Shown here: piece after piece, positions 35,576 to 44,242 of the stretch | Layout: every line of letters starts with the position of its first letter | Numbering within the stretch: the first letter of the stretch is position 1 | Assembly: GCA_963731125.1 (NCBI GenBank) | Contig: CAVSVP010000028.1 | Location: 1 to 51,313 of the forward strand | Direction of reading: 5' to 3' | From: CAVSVP01 sp963731125 | Lineage (GTDB): Bacteria; Pseudomonadota; Gammaproteobacteria; Competibacterales; Competibacteraceae | DNA length: 51,313 bases | Translations under genes and position numbers: made by a program | The notes under the pieces: model-generated | What the model was told of the DNA's origin: nothing | What the model saw: only the letters and a program-made list of their open reading frames with translations | Databases searched by the model: none

Positions 35576-35660
35576 TGGAATCAGTGGCCAGATTCGATTG
35601 GAATGAATGGCCGGTTTATGTTGGAATCCGTGGCCGAATTCGCTGGAATACGCACTATAT
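35576..35660. repeat. tandem TGGAAT...TGGCC repeats, possible orphan IS21-family end
   Basis: Four units start with TGGAAT at 35576, 35599, 35622 and 35644, spaced 22-23 bp; the first three continue as TGGAATCAGTGGCC, TGGAATGAATGGCC and TGGAATCCGTGGCC. Multiple terminal repeats of this sort are found at IS21-family ends. No istA or istB gene is near, so this would be a solo remnant. Confidence 0.55.
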
Positions 35661-36065
35661 ACGCGCGCAGCTTTACGAATTGAAATTCGTGTGTTTTGAG
35701 GTAGAGAAAAACGGCGAGGAGAGCCACTTGTTTTTATTCTGAGCAAGGGGGTTGCCTTAACGAGAAGCCGTAGGCGACGAACGCTTGGCGGTTGCCCGTG
35801 CACTCAGCCACTCCGCAAGCTGAGTCCCTCAGTTCATGCAGCTGGGCCAATGGCGGCTAAGAAACGGAGGGGACTCAGCGGCTTGGCTTGCTAAGGGACG
35901 GCGGGGAGTATCATTCTCACCGAGGATTGAGCCGCAGAAAGTAGCGGCGGGCGCGTCAAATATAGATTTCTACTTCACGAATGTTAATTCGAATATACAC
36001 GTAGCAAAACTCCGGAGAATTTTCTCCGAGGTTAGTTCGAGAGTGGGGTGCAGCCCAGCGGCATC

Positions 36066-36109
36066 CCCCCCCGGGGGTGGGGTGCTGTTGTGGATGGGAC
36101 CCATTCCGG
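36066..36109. repeat. C/G hairpin plus 26-bp repeat, copy B
   Basis: A CCCCCCCCGGGGGTGGGG hairpin precedes the same 26-bp sequence seen at 34075-34100 (here 36084-36109), again with an AATTTT-centred stem-loop about 60 bases upstream. Copies A and B thus share order and spacing of parts, not only the 26-bp core. Confidence 0.6.
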
Positions 36110-36413
36110 CTGCCGCGGTTAAGATAACGATTAACTATGACCGCAAGGTAAACCTTAACCCCCTCAGCAAGCTCAGCACATTGCCTCCAAATGGATAGGA
36201 TCAATGTTTTGAGAGACTGAGCTTGCGGGGCTTGCAGGGCTACCTATAGGATTTGTATGCCAGAGCGCAGTTTACAGCTCTGCGCCAACGAAGGTTAAAG
36301 CAACAAGCGCTTTGCGGATCAGAAATCAGTTATTTAGCGAGCCCGAAACTATTTTTCCGCTTTTCACCCCCTTCACATGTGTAATAAGGAGTCGTTCTTA
36401 CCCGTTGGGATGT

Positions 36414-36724
36414 TGTCTCAGATAAATACTTTTGTCTCAGGTGTTAAGGCGTCATCTGAGACAATATTAATTATTTAATATCAATAGCTTAACCAATTTG
36501 TCTCACGTCTCAGTTGAGTTTGCTAAAAACCCCTAAGCAGTAGAAGAGAGCCCCCCCTCTGCTTGTTTTCACAATATGCATGTATGTCTTTATAGGTTAT
36601 ACCTTGATGAGAGCTGAGACCTGAGACAGAGAAGGAAATAAACCATAAAAATTAACACATTAGCGTGTCTCAGATAACCTTAATTATCTGAGACACGATC
36701 TGAGACAGAGCGCTATCTGAGACA
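36414..36724. repeat. iteron array TGTCTCAG/CTGAGACA, probable replication origin
   Basis: Eleven copies of an octamer (some lacking one end base) occur in 311 bp: TGTCTCAG orientation at about 36414, 36433, 36499, 36506 and 36666, and CTGAGACA at 36456, 36614, 36621, 36688, 36700 and 36717. A 12-bp perfect inverted repeat (36666-36677 against 36684-36695) lies within. The array abuts the 3' end of the satellite primase-helicase genes, where P4-like elements often have cis-acting replication sites. Confidence 0.75.
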
Positions 36725-36758
36725 AAACTCCTTATGGGTCTTAGCCGGTCCCCTCCTT

Positions 36759-37496
36759 CTACGAACGGGCAATGAAGTATTGCAGTGTGGCTTTTGCGTC
36801 TATTTCCAAATGTTTTTCGATAGCTTCTTTACCGGCTTGTTGCCACATTTCATGCCGTCGAATCACCCATAACCGCAAGCGTAGAGAGCCGTCTTTGCCC
36901 AGGCGTTTTTGCCCCAAATCCTTACCTCCTATTTTGCGCAACAGCGAACTGACAGACTTAAAGTTCAGCTCCTTTCCAAAACGATGGCTGAAGCCTGGAT
37001 TTAGAGCGGACATCACCTTATCAACCGTCACTAATTCCTTATCAAAGGGGGGCTCTTTGTCTTCAAACATCGCATAGAACTTCGCCTCCAAGGGCGATCG
37101 GCTTTCTTCGATGACCTGCCGCTTGCTAGCGGTCATTGGCGCCTTGGCATGGGGATTAAAGTGAGAGATATCGCGATGCAGCAGGTAATGGGCGAATGCC
37201 GCCGTGCCGTCCTCGCTGTGGATAAAACGAAACAAGTTATCGTAGTACTCAGCCGGTTGGGGCTTTACGTCGGCAATGTGGACGAAGTAACGACGGTCTT
37301 CTTCTTCCAAGCGTGCAGCATCAGAGTAATTGCTGAACAACAGGAAATTCGCCCGGTTTGGCATGGTCACCGTTGACATATACTTCCGCTCCAGCCGGAA
37401 CGTCGGTTGGGTAATCAGCGGCTTAAGCCGGTTCATCACCTCAAGCCGGCCCCGGGTCATCAGTTCACCGATGACAACCAGCGAGGTGTTCCGCAT
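36759..37496 (-). pseudogene. satellite helicase C-terminal part (3' half of a frameshifted primase-helicase)
   Basis: This 245-codon frame begins at MRNTSLVVIGELMTRGR. It carries the second half of a D5/DUF5906-type helicase domain, with LLFSNYSDAARLEEEDRRYFV as the sensor/arginine-finger region. A winged-helix-like C-terminus follows. Its true N-terminus lies in the next gene: translating just upstream in this frame gives NDWMRNTS, which continues the ATPase domain broken at 37504. I infer a one-base insertion in an ATTAAT context. Whether a separate protein is made from an internal start is unknown. Confidence 0.8.
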
Positions 37497-37503
37497 CCAA
37501 TCA

Positions 37504-39102
37504 TTAATATTGGCTTTTCAGTTCCTCATTCTCGATCTCCACGGTATTCTTCATCCCTAGTACCTGCCGTATCGCGAGACCAATCGCGTCCTTGCCCACG
37601 CCTTGCGCACCAATCAGCAGCGGTGTGGTTTTTAGCTTCACGGCGGGATGTTGGACGAGATGGGCCACCCAGTCGAGAAAATACTCGCTGGCGTCAAGAT
37701 CGTTGCTGAACAGATAGCGGATATGGTTAATCAGTATTGTGAAGTCGCCCTCCTGAGATCGCAGCGGCGGGGGTTCCCACAAGTTCAGTTTAGATAGTCC
37801 ATCTTCCTCAACGAAGCGCCCCTCCCCGGGAAGGTAGGTTTCTTCAGCCACTTTTTGGGTGTCGTGGCGTTCGAGAAATTGCTGGACTGCCTCACGCCCC
37901 TTGAGTTGGCTCTGATGGACATCGCAGAACTGTTCCTTATCGAGATACTGCAGGGTTGTTAAATCCACAAAGCGTTTAATCGATAGAACATACACATACG
38001 GATCAAAGCGAGTCGCCTGGCGCTGCGCTTCGATGGCTATGCCTTGGCGAATTTTTTCTAGGGTACGCCGATAGTAGTCTTCCCGTTCTACTTTCTCGAC
38101 ATTGATGCCGTATTCCAAGCGGTTCACCACCAGGAGGTCCACAATCTCTTGATCGCTGCATCCTTGGCGCGCGGCGTACCAACCGATCGCCATATCATAG
38201 GCACTTTGATCGCCCGCCAAATCCTCTCTCGTGTGTTCCCAGGTAGCTCGGAACTTAGCACTTTTTCTCAGCTTGCTCAGACACTTGGGAGTTTCGCATT
38301 CCGGATCTATGACGAAATCGTCGATGTTGACTGGGATCTTGGCTTGCCCGGGCATGGCAGCTAGGGAAGCTACCGCTTTATTCCCAGCGGCTTCTATGGT
38401 GGAGATCGCATACCGGCGTTCGGGGTAGAACGCGAGGATTTCCACCTCTCTGCTCCCCTTACTGTTGATGGTACCTGGTACGCGAAGGCATCTGGCCAAG
38501 TCATACACCGGGTCAAGGTCGTACTGCTCACCCGTTTCCTGATTCACCATCTGTGTCTGCAAGAAGACCCCCCAGTTAGCAAGCAATGTCTGGCAGTGCT
38601 GGGCTTGCTGTGGTTTGTCGAACAGCCAGTAAACGTGCAGGCCGTTACCGCTGGAGACGATAATGGACGGGAGGATCTCCATATTCTGGAGCACCTGCAG
38701 AGCTATGTCCCGGGGTGGGTAGTTCTTGCGGTTAGGCTTCCCACTCTCCGCAAGGTCGATGTCAGCCCACAAGAAGCACAATTCCTTGGCTGACTCGGCG
38801 CATCCCTTGTAAACGCCGTTCCAAGGCTGCTGTTGGGCTTCCTTCTTGGCAATACTGGCCTGCTTGGCGATATCGGGGTCGTGAGTGGCACACTGAAAGT
38901 AGAGGTCCTGCCCGGTGGCAGGTGCCTCATCCAGTTCATCCCGTGTAAACCAGGGATCGAAGTCACCTGTCACTGGGCAGACGCTAATCGAGCCGCTAAG
39001 CTGGAAGCTGCTGGGAAACAGAGCCTCCCAAAACGCCTGATTACTAGGCGATGAATGCTCTGGAAGACTTCTGTGCGGGAAGACCATAATGTCCGTATTC
39101 AT
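37504..39102 (-). pseudogene. satellite primase and 5' half of helicase (frameshifted)
   Basis: The 532-residue frame has an N-terminal primase-polymerase domain with the catalytic LWADIDLAE (DxD near 130) and GNGLHVYWLF (sGxH-type motif near 165). A linker follows, then the start of a D5-like helicase with Walker A IGAQGVGKDAIG near 503. It stops right after IENEELKSQY, in the middle of the ATPase domain, and the missing remainder is in the other frame at 36759-37496. A single base removed near 37505 would join them into a protein of about 780 residues. Primase activity might survive; helicase activity should not. It overlaps the upstream zinc-ribbon gene by four bases (ATGA). Confidence 0.85.
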
Positions 39103-39398
39103 TGCACGCCCTCCTCAAGATTGGCGCCTGCCAAGGCAAGCTCAGCAAGCTTTGCATCCAAGTAACGCGCGGGATTGCGGGACAGTACTTGTGCTATGCC
39201 TTGTATAAAAAACAAGGTTTCATGTATTTTCCGGCGGAGCCCGGTACACGTTGGGCAGAGTCCATAGCCCAAGAGGTTGCCATTAGCGTCTGGCCAAGTT
39301 CCCAAGCTTGCAAGGGCGGCTGTCGGTTTATCGCAGCCGGGGCAAATCAAGGTAGCGTGCGAGGCGATGAAGCCCAGCTGATCCGTGAAGTGTTTCAT
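39099..39398 (-). CDS. small zinc-ribbon protein of satellite
   Basis: About 99 residues from the ATG at 39398 (MKHFTDQLGFIAS). Two CxxC pairs, CPGC near residue 20 and CPTC near 46, form a probable zinc ribbon; the rest is helical and acidic. An in-frame ATG 31 codons upstream exists but the sequence there looks non-coding. The ATGA overlap with the primase gene suggests coupled translation. Small zinc proteins in this position are common in P4-like satellites; the function is not known to me. A GCAAGC repeat pair (GGCAAGCTCAGCAAGC) falls inside its 3' end. Confidence 0.75.
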   Translation of the reverse strand: MKHFTDQLGFIASHATLICPGCDKPTAALASLGTWPDANGNLLGYGLCPTCTGLRRKIHETLFFIQGIAQVLSRNPARYLDAKLAELALAGANLEEGVQ

Positions 39399-39607
39399 TA
39401 AATTGTTCCTCAAAATTGAGGACACAACACGCAGTGACAAAATAGGTTTAGCTGTGATAGACTTAAATGGGTCACTAACGGATTTCATAATTAAGTGACT
39501 GTTCTCTAAATTCTAACAAGGTGCATGTTGTGCCTATTTTTTTGAAGCCTTTTAGTGAACGGACCAGGTTCACTAAAAGGCAGTTTCAACAAATTTATTA
39601 CCCTTCT

Positions 39608-39889
39608 CTATCGCATTGCGTATTCCTCCTTTCCCATTGGCGGTTTCCCAAGACCTGAAAAACCTAATTTTGGGTTTACCATGACTGCTTTCTCGGGGGG
39701 ATTGACGCCACCGCGGGTCCGGCTCGCTACCCACTCAAGTACCTCGTCCTCATACCAGCCAATGGAATTCATTCCCAGACGTACCCGCTGGGGGAAGTGA
39801 CCGGCTTTTTCATGACGATCAATGGTGGACGTCGACAGCCCGCTGAGTTCTTTTACGCGGGGGCGACGGATAATTTTCCTTATGCTCAT
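39608..39889 (-). CDS. alpA: AlpA-family transcriptional regulator
   Basis: The 93-residue protein has the AlpA/MerR-like winged helix: RRPRVKELSGLSTSTIDRHEKAGHFP, then GWYEDEVLEWVASR. AlpA proteins regulate integrase and excision genes in P4-like prophages and satellites and may act as excisionases. It lies between the zinc-ribbon gene and the unknown/integrase pair on the same strand, matching that context. The C-terminal 35 residues are an extension of no known function. Confidence 0.88.
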   Translation of the reverse strand: MSIRKIIRRPRVKELSGLSTSTIDRHEKAGHFPQRVRLGMNSIGWYEDEVLEWVASRTRGGVNPPEKAVMVNPKLGFSGLGKPPMGKEEYAMR

Positions 39890-39981
39890 TTATAATTCCT
39901 CATGATTTACGATAGGGTACGTTTAATATTTTAATGTATTGATTGAAGGCACCTTTCCCAGAAATAGAGACGATGAAGGAG

Positions 39982-40620
39982 CTATTTTTGGGAACGTAAC
40001 TCAGAGAGCATGTTGTGGAGCGTTTTAAGACTGGGTGGGTTGTCGAGAACAAGGCTTAATAGCTCTTGAATGATTTCAAAGCGAGCTTCCTGGCGAGCAT
40101 CTTTCGGCAAATGACGGTGAGCGATAGCATATAGCTTACCAACCAAGGATTTCAGGTTATCCCGTGAATTGCCTCGACCGACTGAAAAAGTCGGGAAGCC
40201 AGCGGTTTCTAGTGAAGGAAGCCCATCCACCGCCTTAGCGGCTGCCGCAAACACTTCAAGCTGTTCGAACAGGGCAGCCCAACGCTCGCCGGTATCATAG
40301 GCGATCTCCTCGTTGTCATTTTCTTTTTCGAGAAGCTGTTGACGGTACTGATCGCTTAAATGGGCCGAAACGTAAAGATTATCCAACGCATCGTGGATTT
40401 CCTTGAGGCAATGTTCCAATGCCATGCGAAGGTGTTTTGCTTGGCGTTTTGCGGGGGAATTAGCGTGTTCTCGGAAAACTGCCTCACAAGCTTGCTGATT
40501 CAAAAAGGCAACCAGTAAATCGTTAATCTCTTTAATGGTTGTATCATCGAATTCATAATCTTCCGCAATATCTGTATTGCGTATTTCTTGGTAGAGATTT
40601 TCGGGAGGAATTTTAACCAT
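39982..40620 (-). CDS. unrecognised protein downstream of integrase
   Basis: I do not recognise this 212-residue protein. It is mostly helical and acidic (DDTTIKEINDLLVAFLNQQ, HCLKEIHDALDNLYVSAHL), with no membrane segment or signal peptide. It follows the integrase gene by 14 bases with AAGGA upstream of its ATG, so the two are probably cotranscribed. Its place in the element suggests an element-specific role such as maintenance or host interaction, but that is only context. Confidence 0.75.
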   Translation of the reverse strand: MVKIPPENLYQEIRNTDIAEDYEFDDTTIKEINDLLVAFLNQQACEAVFREHANSPAKRQAKHLRMALEHCLKEIHDALDNLYVSAHLSDQYRQQLLEKENDNEEIAYDTGERWAALFEQLEVFAAAAKAVDGLPSLETAGFPTFSVGRGNSRDNLKSLVGKLYAIAHRHLPKDARQEARFEIIQELLSLVLDNPPSLKTLHNMLSELRSQK

Positions 40621-40634
40621 CGATTAGGTTTTCC

Positions 40635-41840
40635 TTATTGTGAATCTTCCGTTGCCAAACGTTTCATGAATAACGTTCTATTAATAATGTTATCCAGTTT
40701 GGTTGCCCAAGCCTCCAATGCTTGCCGTTTTTCCGCATCATAGCTGTGGCGGTCATAGACCGCAGTGATACCGTTTTCCACATGATTAAGAACTTTGGCT
40801 ACCACCAACCGAGAGATACCCTCGCTGGTCATGTGGCTGGCGGCCGTGCGGCGCAGGTCGTGGGGAGTGAAGTGCTCAATGCCCAGAACCGTTAGATTGC
40901 GTTGAATCGCCCGCCCCATGGCCGACTCCGTCATCGGTTGAGCGCCGCGGGGCGAGGGGAACACCCATGCGGAATCTCCCGCTATGGCTTTAGCGCGAGC
41001 GAGGACTTCCAGCACTGGAGGTGATAAGGGGACACGGTGGGTGAGATTGTTCTTGGCTTTCCCCGCCGGAATGGTCCACCAACCTGAGCTAAGGTCGAAA
41101 TCGTCCCATACGGCACTGACCACTTCGCCGCACCGTTGCGCCGTCAGCAGCTGCAACTGCAGTGCCAGTTTAGTGCCCTCTGCCATCCGTGCTTGCTCCA
41201 ACCCGTGCCAAAAGGCAAGGATTTCCTCATCGCATAAGATGCGGTCCCGGCGCTGCTCCGGGGCGGGGGAACGCACTGCCGTGCACGGCGACGTTTCCAC
41301 AATGCCGCGTTCGATGGCGAAGTTAAACATTTTACGAACCACCGCCAGTGCTCGATTGGCCTGAATCGGCGCGCCGCGCTCCAGGATATCATCCAGCAGG
41401 GCAATCACATGCCGCCGGGTCACGTCTTTGGCTTTCAGGTCTCCCCAGCGGGGCAGCACGTCCTTGGCCAAGATGCGTTGGTCTTCTAGCCAAGACCGTT
41501 TGCGTGGCTTTGCCCAGCGTTCAATGTACTCGTTAGCCAGTGCGGTTACTGTGGGGGCAATTCTTTCCCCGCGGTTGGCTTCCACTTTCGCTGCACCGGG
41601 ATCAATCCCCCGTGCCAGGTCCGCTTGCGCTTTGCCGTGGACTTCGTGGGCTTCGGCGACACTCATCTGGGGGTAGCTTCCCAGCGTCATCCGCCGGGCT
41701 TTGCCGGCGAAGCGGTACAGGAATATCCAGCTCTTACGCCCCCTAGTTGACACCCGGATGCCCAAGCCGTTGCCCTCCCAGCGTTCGTAGCGTTCGCTTT
41801 CCGGTTTCAGGTTTTTGATGTATCGATCCGTAAATTTCAC
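40635..41840 (-). CDS. int: P4-type tyrosine integrase
   Basis: The 401-residue protein integrates and excises the satellite. An N-terminal arm-binding domain (GTG-initiated, then KFTDRYIKNLKPESERY) precedes a core-binding domain. The catalytic domain has Arg in TAQRCGEVVSAVW, HDLRRTAASH (HxxR) and Tyr in TAVYDRHSY. I prefer the GTG at 41840, because AGAGGGA lies just upstream and family members begin at this point; an ATG 13 codons earlier (41879) is the alternative. The start faces a tRNA-Thr 3' fragment about 200 bases away, the likely attachment site. Confidence 0.92.
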   Translation of the reverse strand: MKFTDRYIKNLKPESERYERWEGNGLGIRVSTRGRKSWIFLYRFAGKARRMTLGSYPQMSVAEAHEVHGKAQADLARGIDPGAAKVEANRGERIAPTVTALANEYIERWAKPRKRSWLEDQRILAKDVLPRWGDLKAKDVTRRHVIALLDDILERGAPIQANRALAVVRKMFNFAIERGIVETSPCTAVRSPAPEQRRDRILCDEEILAFWHGLEQARMAEGTKLALQLQLLTAQRCGEVVSAVWDDFDLSSGWWTIPAGKAKNNLTHRVPLSPPVLEVLARAKAIAGDSAWVFPSPRGAQPMTESAMGRAIQRNLTVLGIEHFTPHDLRRTAASHMTSEGISRLVVAKVLNHVENGITAVYDRHSYDAEKRQALEAWATKLDNIINRTLFMKRLATEDSQ

Positions 41841-42036
41841 GGCAGATCCCTCTGATGGATAATCAGTTGCTCCGCCCATCCATTTCCGGGTAGCAATATG
41901 GGTAGCAATTTTAGGGCGGCAATGGGTGATTCATCATGATGTTTCATGATGAGATCGTACATCTAATCCATTATTATTTCAACACTTATTAGAGGATTGG
42001 TGAGGAGGGGTAAATTGGGATGAAGTATGATATTGC

Positions 42037-42085
42037 CTGATTTGTAATCAGTCGGTCGTAGGTTCGATTCCTATCGCCAGCTCCA
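42037..42085 (+). other. tRNA-Thr(TGT) 3' fragment, attachment-site half
   Basis: The sequence from CTGATTTGTAATCAG (anticodon arm, TGT) through GGTTCGATTCC (T arm) to the CCA reads as the 3' 49 bases of a tRNA-Thr. No D arm or 5' acceptor strand lies upstream, so it is not a functional tRNA but the duplicated core left by integration. It sits between two divergent integrative modules. Confidence 0.85.
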
Positions 42086-42163
42086 AAATCAAGCACTTAG
42101 AAGGCATTAAACCCCGTTTTTGCCACTTGTGCCAAAATTGTGTCAAGCTAACCATCGCTCCGC

Positions 42164-43195
42164 TCACCTCACTACGCTCGTCATGGTGCCCTGTGGCGTC
42201 TCGACAGCCGCCGCATAGGCCTGCAGATGTTGCCCCCCCAGATGGGCATAGCGCATCACCATGTCCATGCCGGACCAATCCCCCAGTTCCCGCAACACAT
42301 GCAGCGGTGTGCCCGCCTGAATATGCCAGGAGGCCCAGGTATGGCGCAGATCGTGCCAGCGAAAATCCCCAATGCCTGCTCTTTTTAAAGCCTTACGCCA
42401 AGCATGATTGTTGCACCGGTTGACCGGCTGGCCTTGATATGTAAACACCCTCGTCGGGTGTTTACCGACCTGCTGTTTGATCACCGTGACGGCCGCATCA
42501 TTGAGTGGCACGGCAAAGCTCCGTTTCGCTTTCGCCTGATCCGCATATATCCAGGCAGTGCGGCGTCCCAGATCAATCTGCGACCATTCCAGCTCCACCA
42601 CATTGCTTTCCCGCAGTCCCGTAGCCAGGGTGAACCTGACCATATCCGCCAGATGCTCGGGTAGTTCTCGAAGCAGCCCATTGGCTTCCTCGCGAGTGAG
42701 CCACCGTATCCGCCGTTTAGGCTCTGGCAACATACGAATAGCCGGGACTTTGTCCAGCCAGCCCCATTCCCGATAAGCAATCCTCAAAATACCCCGGATG
42801 ACTTGCAACGTGCGGTTCACGGTGGCATGGCTGACGCCGCCCGCTAACCGAGCTTGAGTGATTTCATCAAGCAAGCTGCGGTCAATGTCGGACAGCTGTT
42901 TCCCGTCCAGATAGTTCCGTAACCAGCGTAAGTGCATCTTATCGTCGTGCAAACTCCGCTTATGTTCGCGCTTCCGAAGCCAACGCACTACGGCGTTTTG
43001 CCAGAGAAAGGCCGGACGTTCACCGAGCTTGATTTGCCGCCACGCGTCGGCTTTGTATCGGTCACGGAGCCGTCGTGCCTGCTCCCAGTCCGTGGTTCCA
43101 GTACTCTTTCGTACTCTGTGTCCCTGGGCATCGTAATACTCGATTTGCAAGAACCCTTTCTTACCTCTCGGGGAGATACCCTCATATTTGGCCAT
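42164..43195 (-). CDS. tyrosine integrase of a second element
   Basis: The 343-residue product from the ATG at 43195 (MAKYEGISPRGKKGFLQIEYY) has an N-terminal arm-binding segment, a SAM-like core-binding domain and a catalytic domain. The catalytic domain has Arg in ATGLRESNVVELEW, HDLRHTWASWHIQAG (HxxR) and the nucleophile in RYAHL. It is unlike the P4-type enzyme next to it. Its 3' end points at the tRNA-Thr fragment 80 bases away. Its start lies inside the excisionase-like gene in another frame. Confidence 0.9.
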   Translation of the reverse strand: MAKYEGISPRGKKGFLQIEYYDAQGHRVRKSTGTTDWEQARRLRDRYKADAWRQIKLGERPAFLWQNAVVRWLRKREHKRSLHDDKMHLRWLRNYLDGKQLSDIDRSLLDEITQARLAGGVSHATVNRTLQVIRGILRIAYREWGWLDKVPAIRMLPEPKRRIRWLTREEANGLLRELPEHLADMVRFTLATGLRESNVVELEWSQIDLGRRTAWIYADQAKAKRSFAVPLNDAAVTVIKQQVGKHPTRVFTYQGQPVNRCNNHAWRKALKRAGIGDFRWHDLRHTWASWHIQAGTPLHVLRELGDWSGMDMVMRYAHLGGQHLQAYAAAVETPQGTMTSVVR

Positions 43196-43401
43196 GATAT
43201 GCTCTCCTCTTCGCTTCCGTGCGGTGCTTGCCACTTGCCTTTGTAAAGTGAACGCAAATAAGTTGCAAGATCTTCACGCAAAAAAACCCATTCTTTACCA
43301 GGTTTGGCCCCTGGAACATCGCCGGCGGCAGCACGAGCACGTAGGGTATCTGGATGCAGCCTTAGAAACTGAGCAGCTTGTTCAAGGTTCAGGGTATCCA
43401 T
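42988..43401 (-). CDS. helix-turn-helix excisionase-like protein
   Basis: Residues 1-60 (MDTLNLEQAAQFLRLHPDTLRARAAAGDVPGAKPGKEWVF...) form a MerR/excisionase-type winged helix, typical of genes next to integrases. The open frame continues to 42988, overlapping the integrase start by about 200 bases. The tail beyond residue 68 is polar and may be unstructured. Start chosen at the ATG at 43401; an upstream in-frame ATG (43470) gives a non-conserved leader. It probably controls the direction of recombination. Confidence 0.75.
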   Translation of the reverse strand: MDTLNLEQAAQFLRLHPDTLRARAAAGDVPGAKPGKEWVFLREDLATYLRSLYKGKWQAPHGSEEESISWPNMRVSPREVRKGSCKSSITMPRDTEYERVLEPRTGSRHDGSVTDTKPTRGGKSSSVNVRPFSGKTP

Positions 43402-43987
43402 GTGTTGTGATCCCCTTTTAGGACTAAAAAGCCCAAAATCTGAGGGCATGAAAAGAGAAATATTTCCCAAATCGGTTCTAAATCCTGCGGATAATGAATC
43501 AGCAATGCACTAAGGGAATATGTTGAATTTTGCAGTATTGATCACAACATATCTTAATGGCGAACAAAAGAATAAAAACGTTGAAAAGCTAACGTATCGA
43601 AGGCATTTTTCGAAGTTGATTTATTTATTTGTGAAATTAATACATTACGAATGAGGAGTAATGCGAACGGATCGTTCCTCTTCAATTTAATAAATTCAAA
43701 AACTTACCTTATGTGTGGACATGTAACTGTACCTGTGATTTCAATGCCTTATGAAATGGCAGCAGAAGATCCGTCGGATGAGTGATTAGGTCATGTGATT
43801 TCTTAACCAACGCCCCTCCCAAGCGCCTTCTCTCCAACGATTTCGATTAATCATCGCTGGGTAACACATCGCTCGTTAGCCACGAATTGTTCCTCACCCC
43901 GTATCGTACAACACCCGCCCTCGGCCCGGTGAGGTATCGGCGTAACCTCATGAAAATTCTGATCAGACGCATTCTCGGGACCCACAG
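43402..43987. other. AT-rich gene-free stretch
   Basis: About 590 bases upstream of the excisionase-like gene. It is strongly AT-rich from 43,480 to 43,800, which would suit a promoter. The last 100 bases may be the frameshifted upstream part of the integrase remnant that follows. I see no other gene. Confidence 0.4.
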
Positions 43988-44176
43988 GTATATGCCGGCG
44001 CTCCCTTGCTGGAAGTGTGTCATCTGCTCCGGCACAGCGACATCCGCATGGCCATGGGCTATGCACATCTGGCGCCGGAGAACGTCCGCGTCGTGGCCAG
44101 AAAACTGGAAGCGGGTGAGCCCGCCGGCGTCTACGATCCGGCTACGCACGAAAGAGGAGACGGAAATTTTTTATGA
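43988..44176 (+). pseudogene. C-terminal remnant of a tyrosine integrase
   Basis: The frame reads VYAGAPLLEVCHLLRHSDIR, then MAMGYAHLAPENVRVVARKLE, and stops with TGA at 44174-44176. This is the end of a phage integrase with the nucleophile tyrosine in GYAHL. The preceding part of the catalytic domain can be glimpsed in another frame (DAFSGPTGI just upstream), implying at least one frameshift, and the rest of the gene is gone. It points at the tRNA-Val fragment. Confidence 0.75.
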
Positions 44177-44194
44177 TTAAGTCTTTGATTCATA

Positions 44195-44242
44195 TGGTGG
44201 GCGATGCTGGGATTGAACCAGCGACCCCTGCCGTGTGAAGGC
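44195..44242 (-). other. tRNA-Val(CAC) 3' fragment, attachment-site half
   Basis: On the minus strand the sequence runs from the anticodon loop TTCACAC (CAC) through the T arm GCTGGTTCAATCCCAGC to ATCGCCC and ACCA. The 5' half of the tRNA is absent, so this is a duplicated integration core rather than a working gene. It lies 18 bases past the stop of the integrase remnant. Confidence 0.8.

Larger units (their letters stand above)
35314..36413. repeat. repeat-rich gene-free region
   Basis: No supported gene in 1.1 kb. It holds an orphan IS21-like end (35576-35660), GCAAGC palindromes near 35,812, 35,885, 36,164 and 36,219, a CTCCGGAGAATTTTCTCCGAG hairpin-like sequence near 36,012, and copy B of the 26-bp repeat. 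The last 150 bases lead into the iteron array. Confidence 0.6.

Noticed and set aside
43847..44149. A 100-codon minus-strand frame
   Set aside because: The plus strand reads as the end of a phage integrase here, including the catalytic tyrosine region, so this is its shadow.
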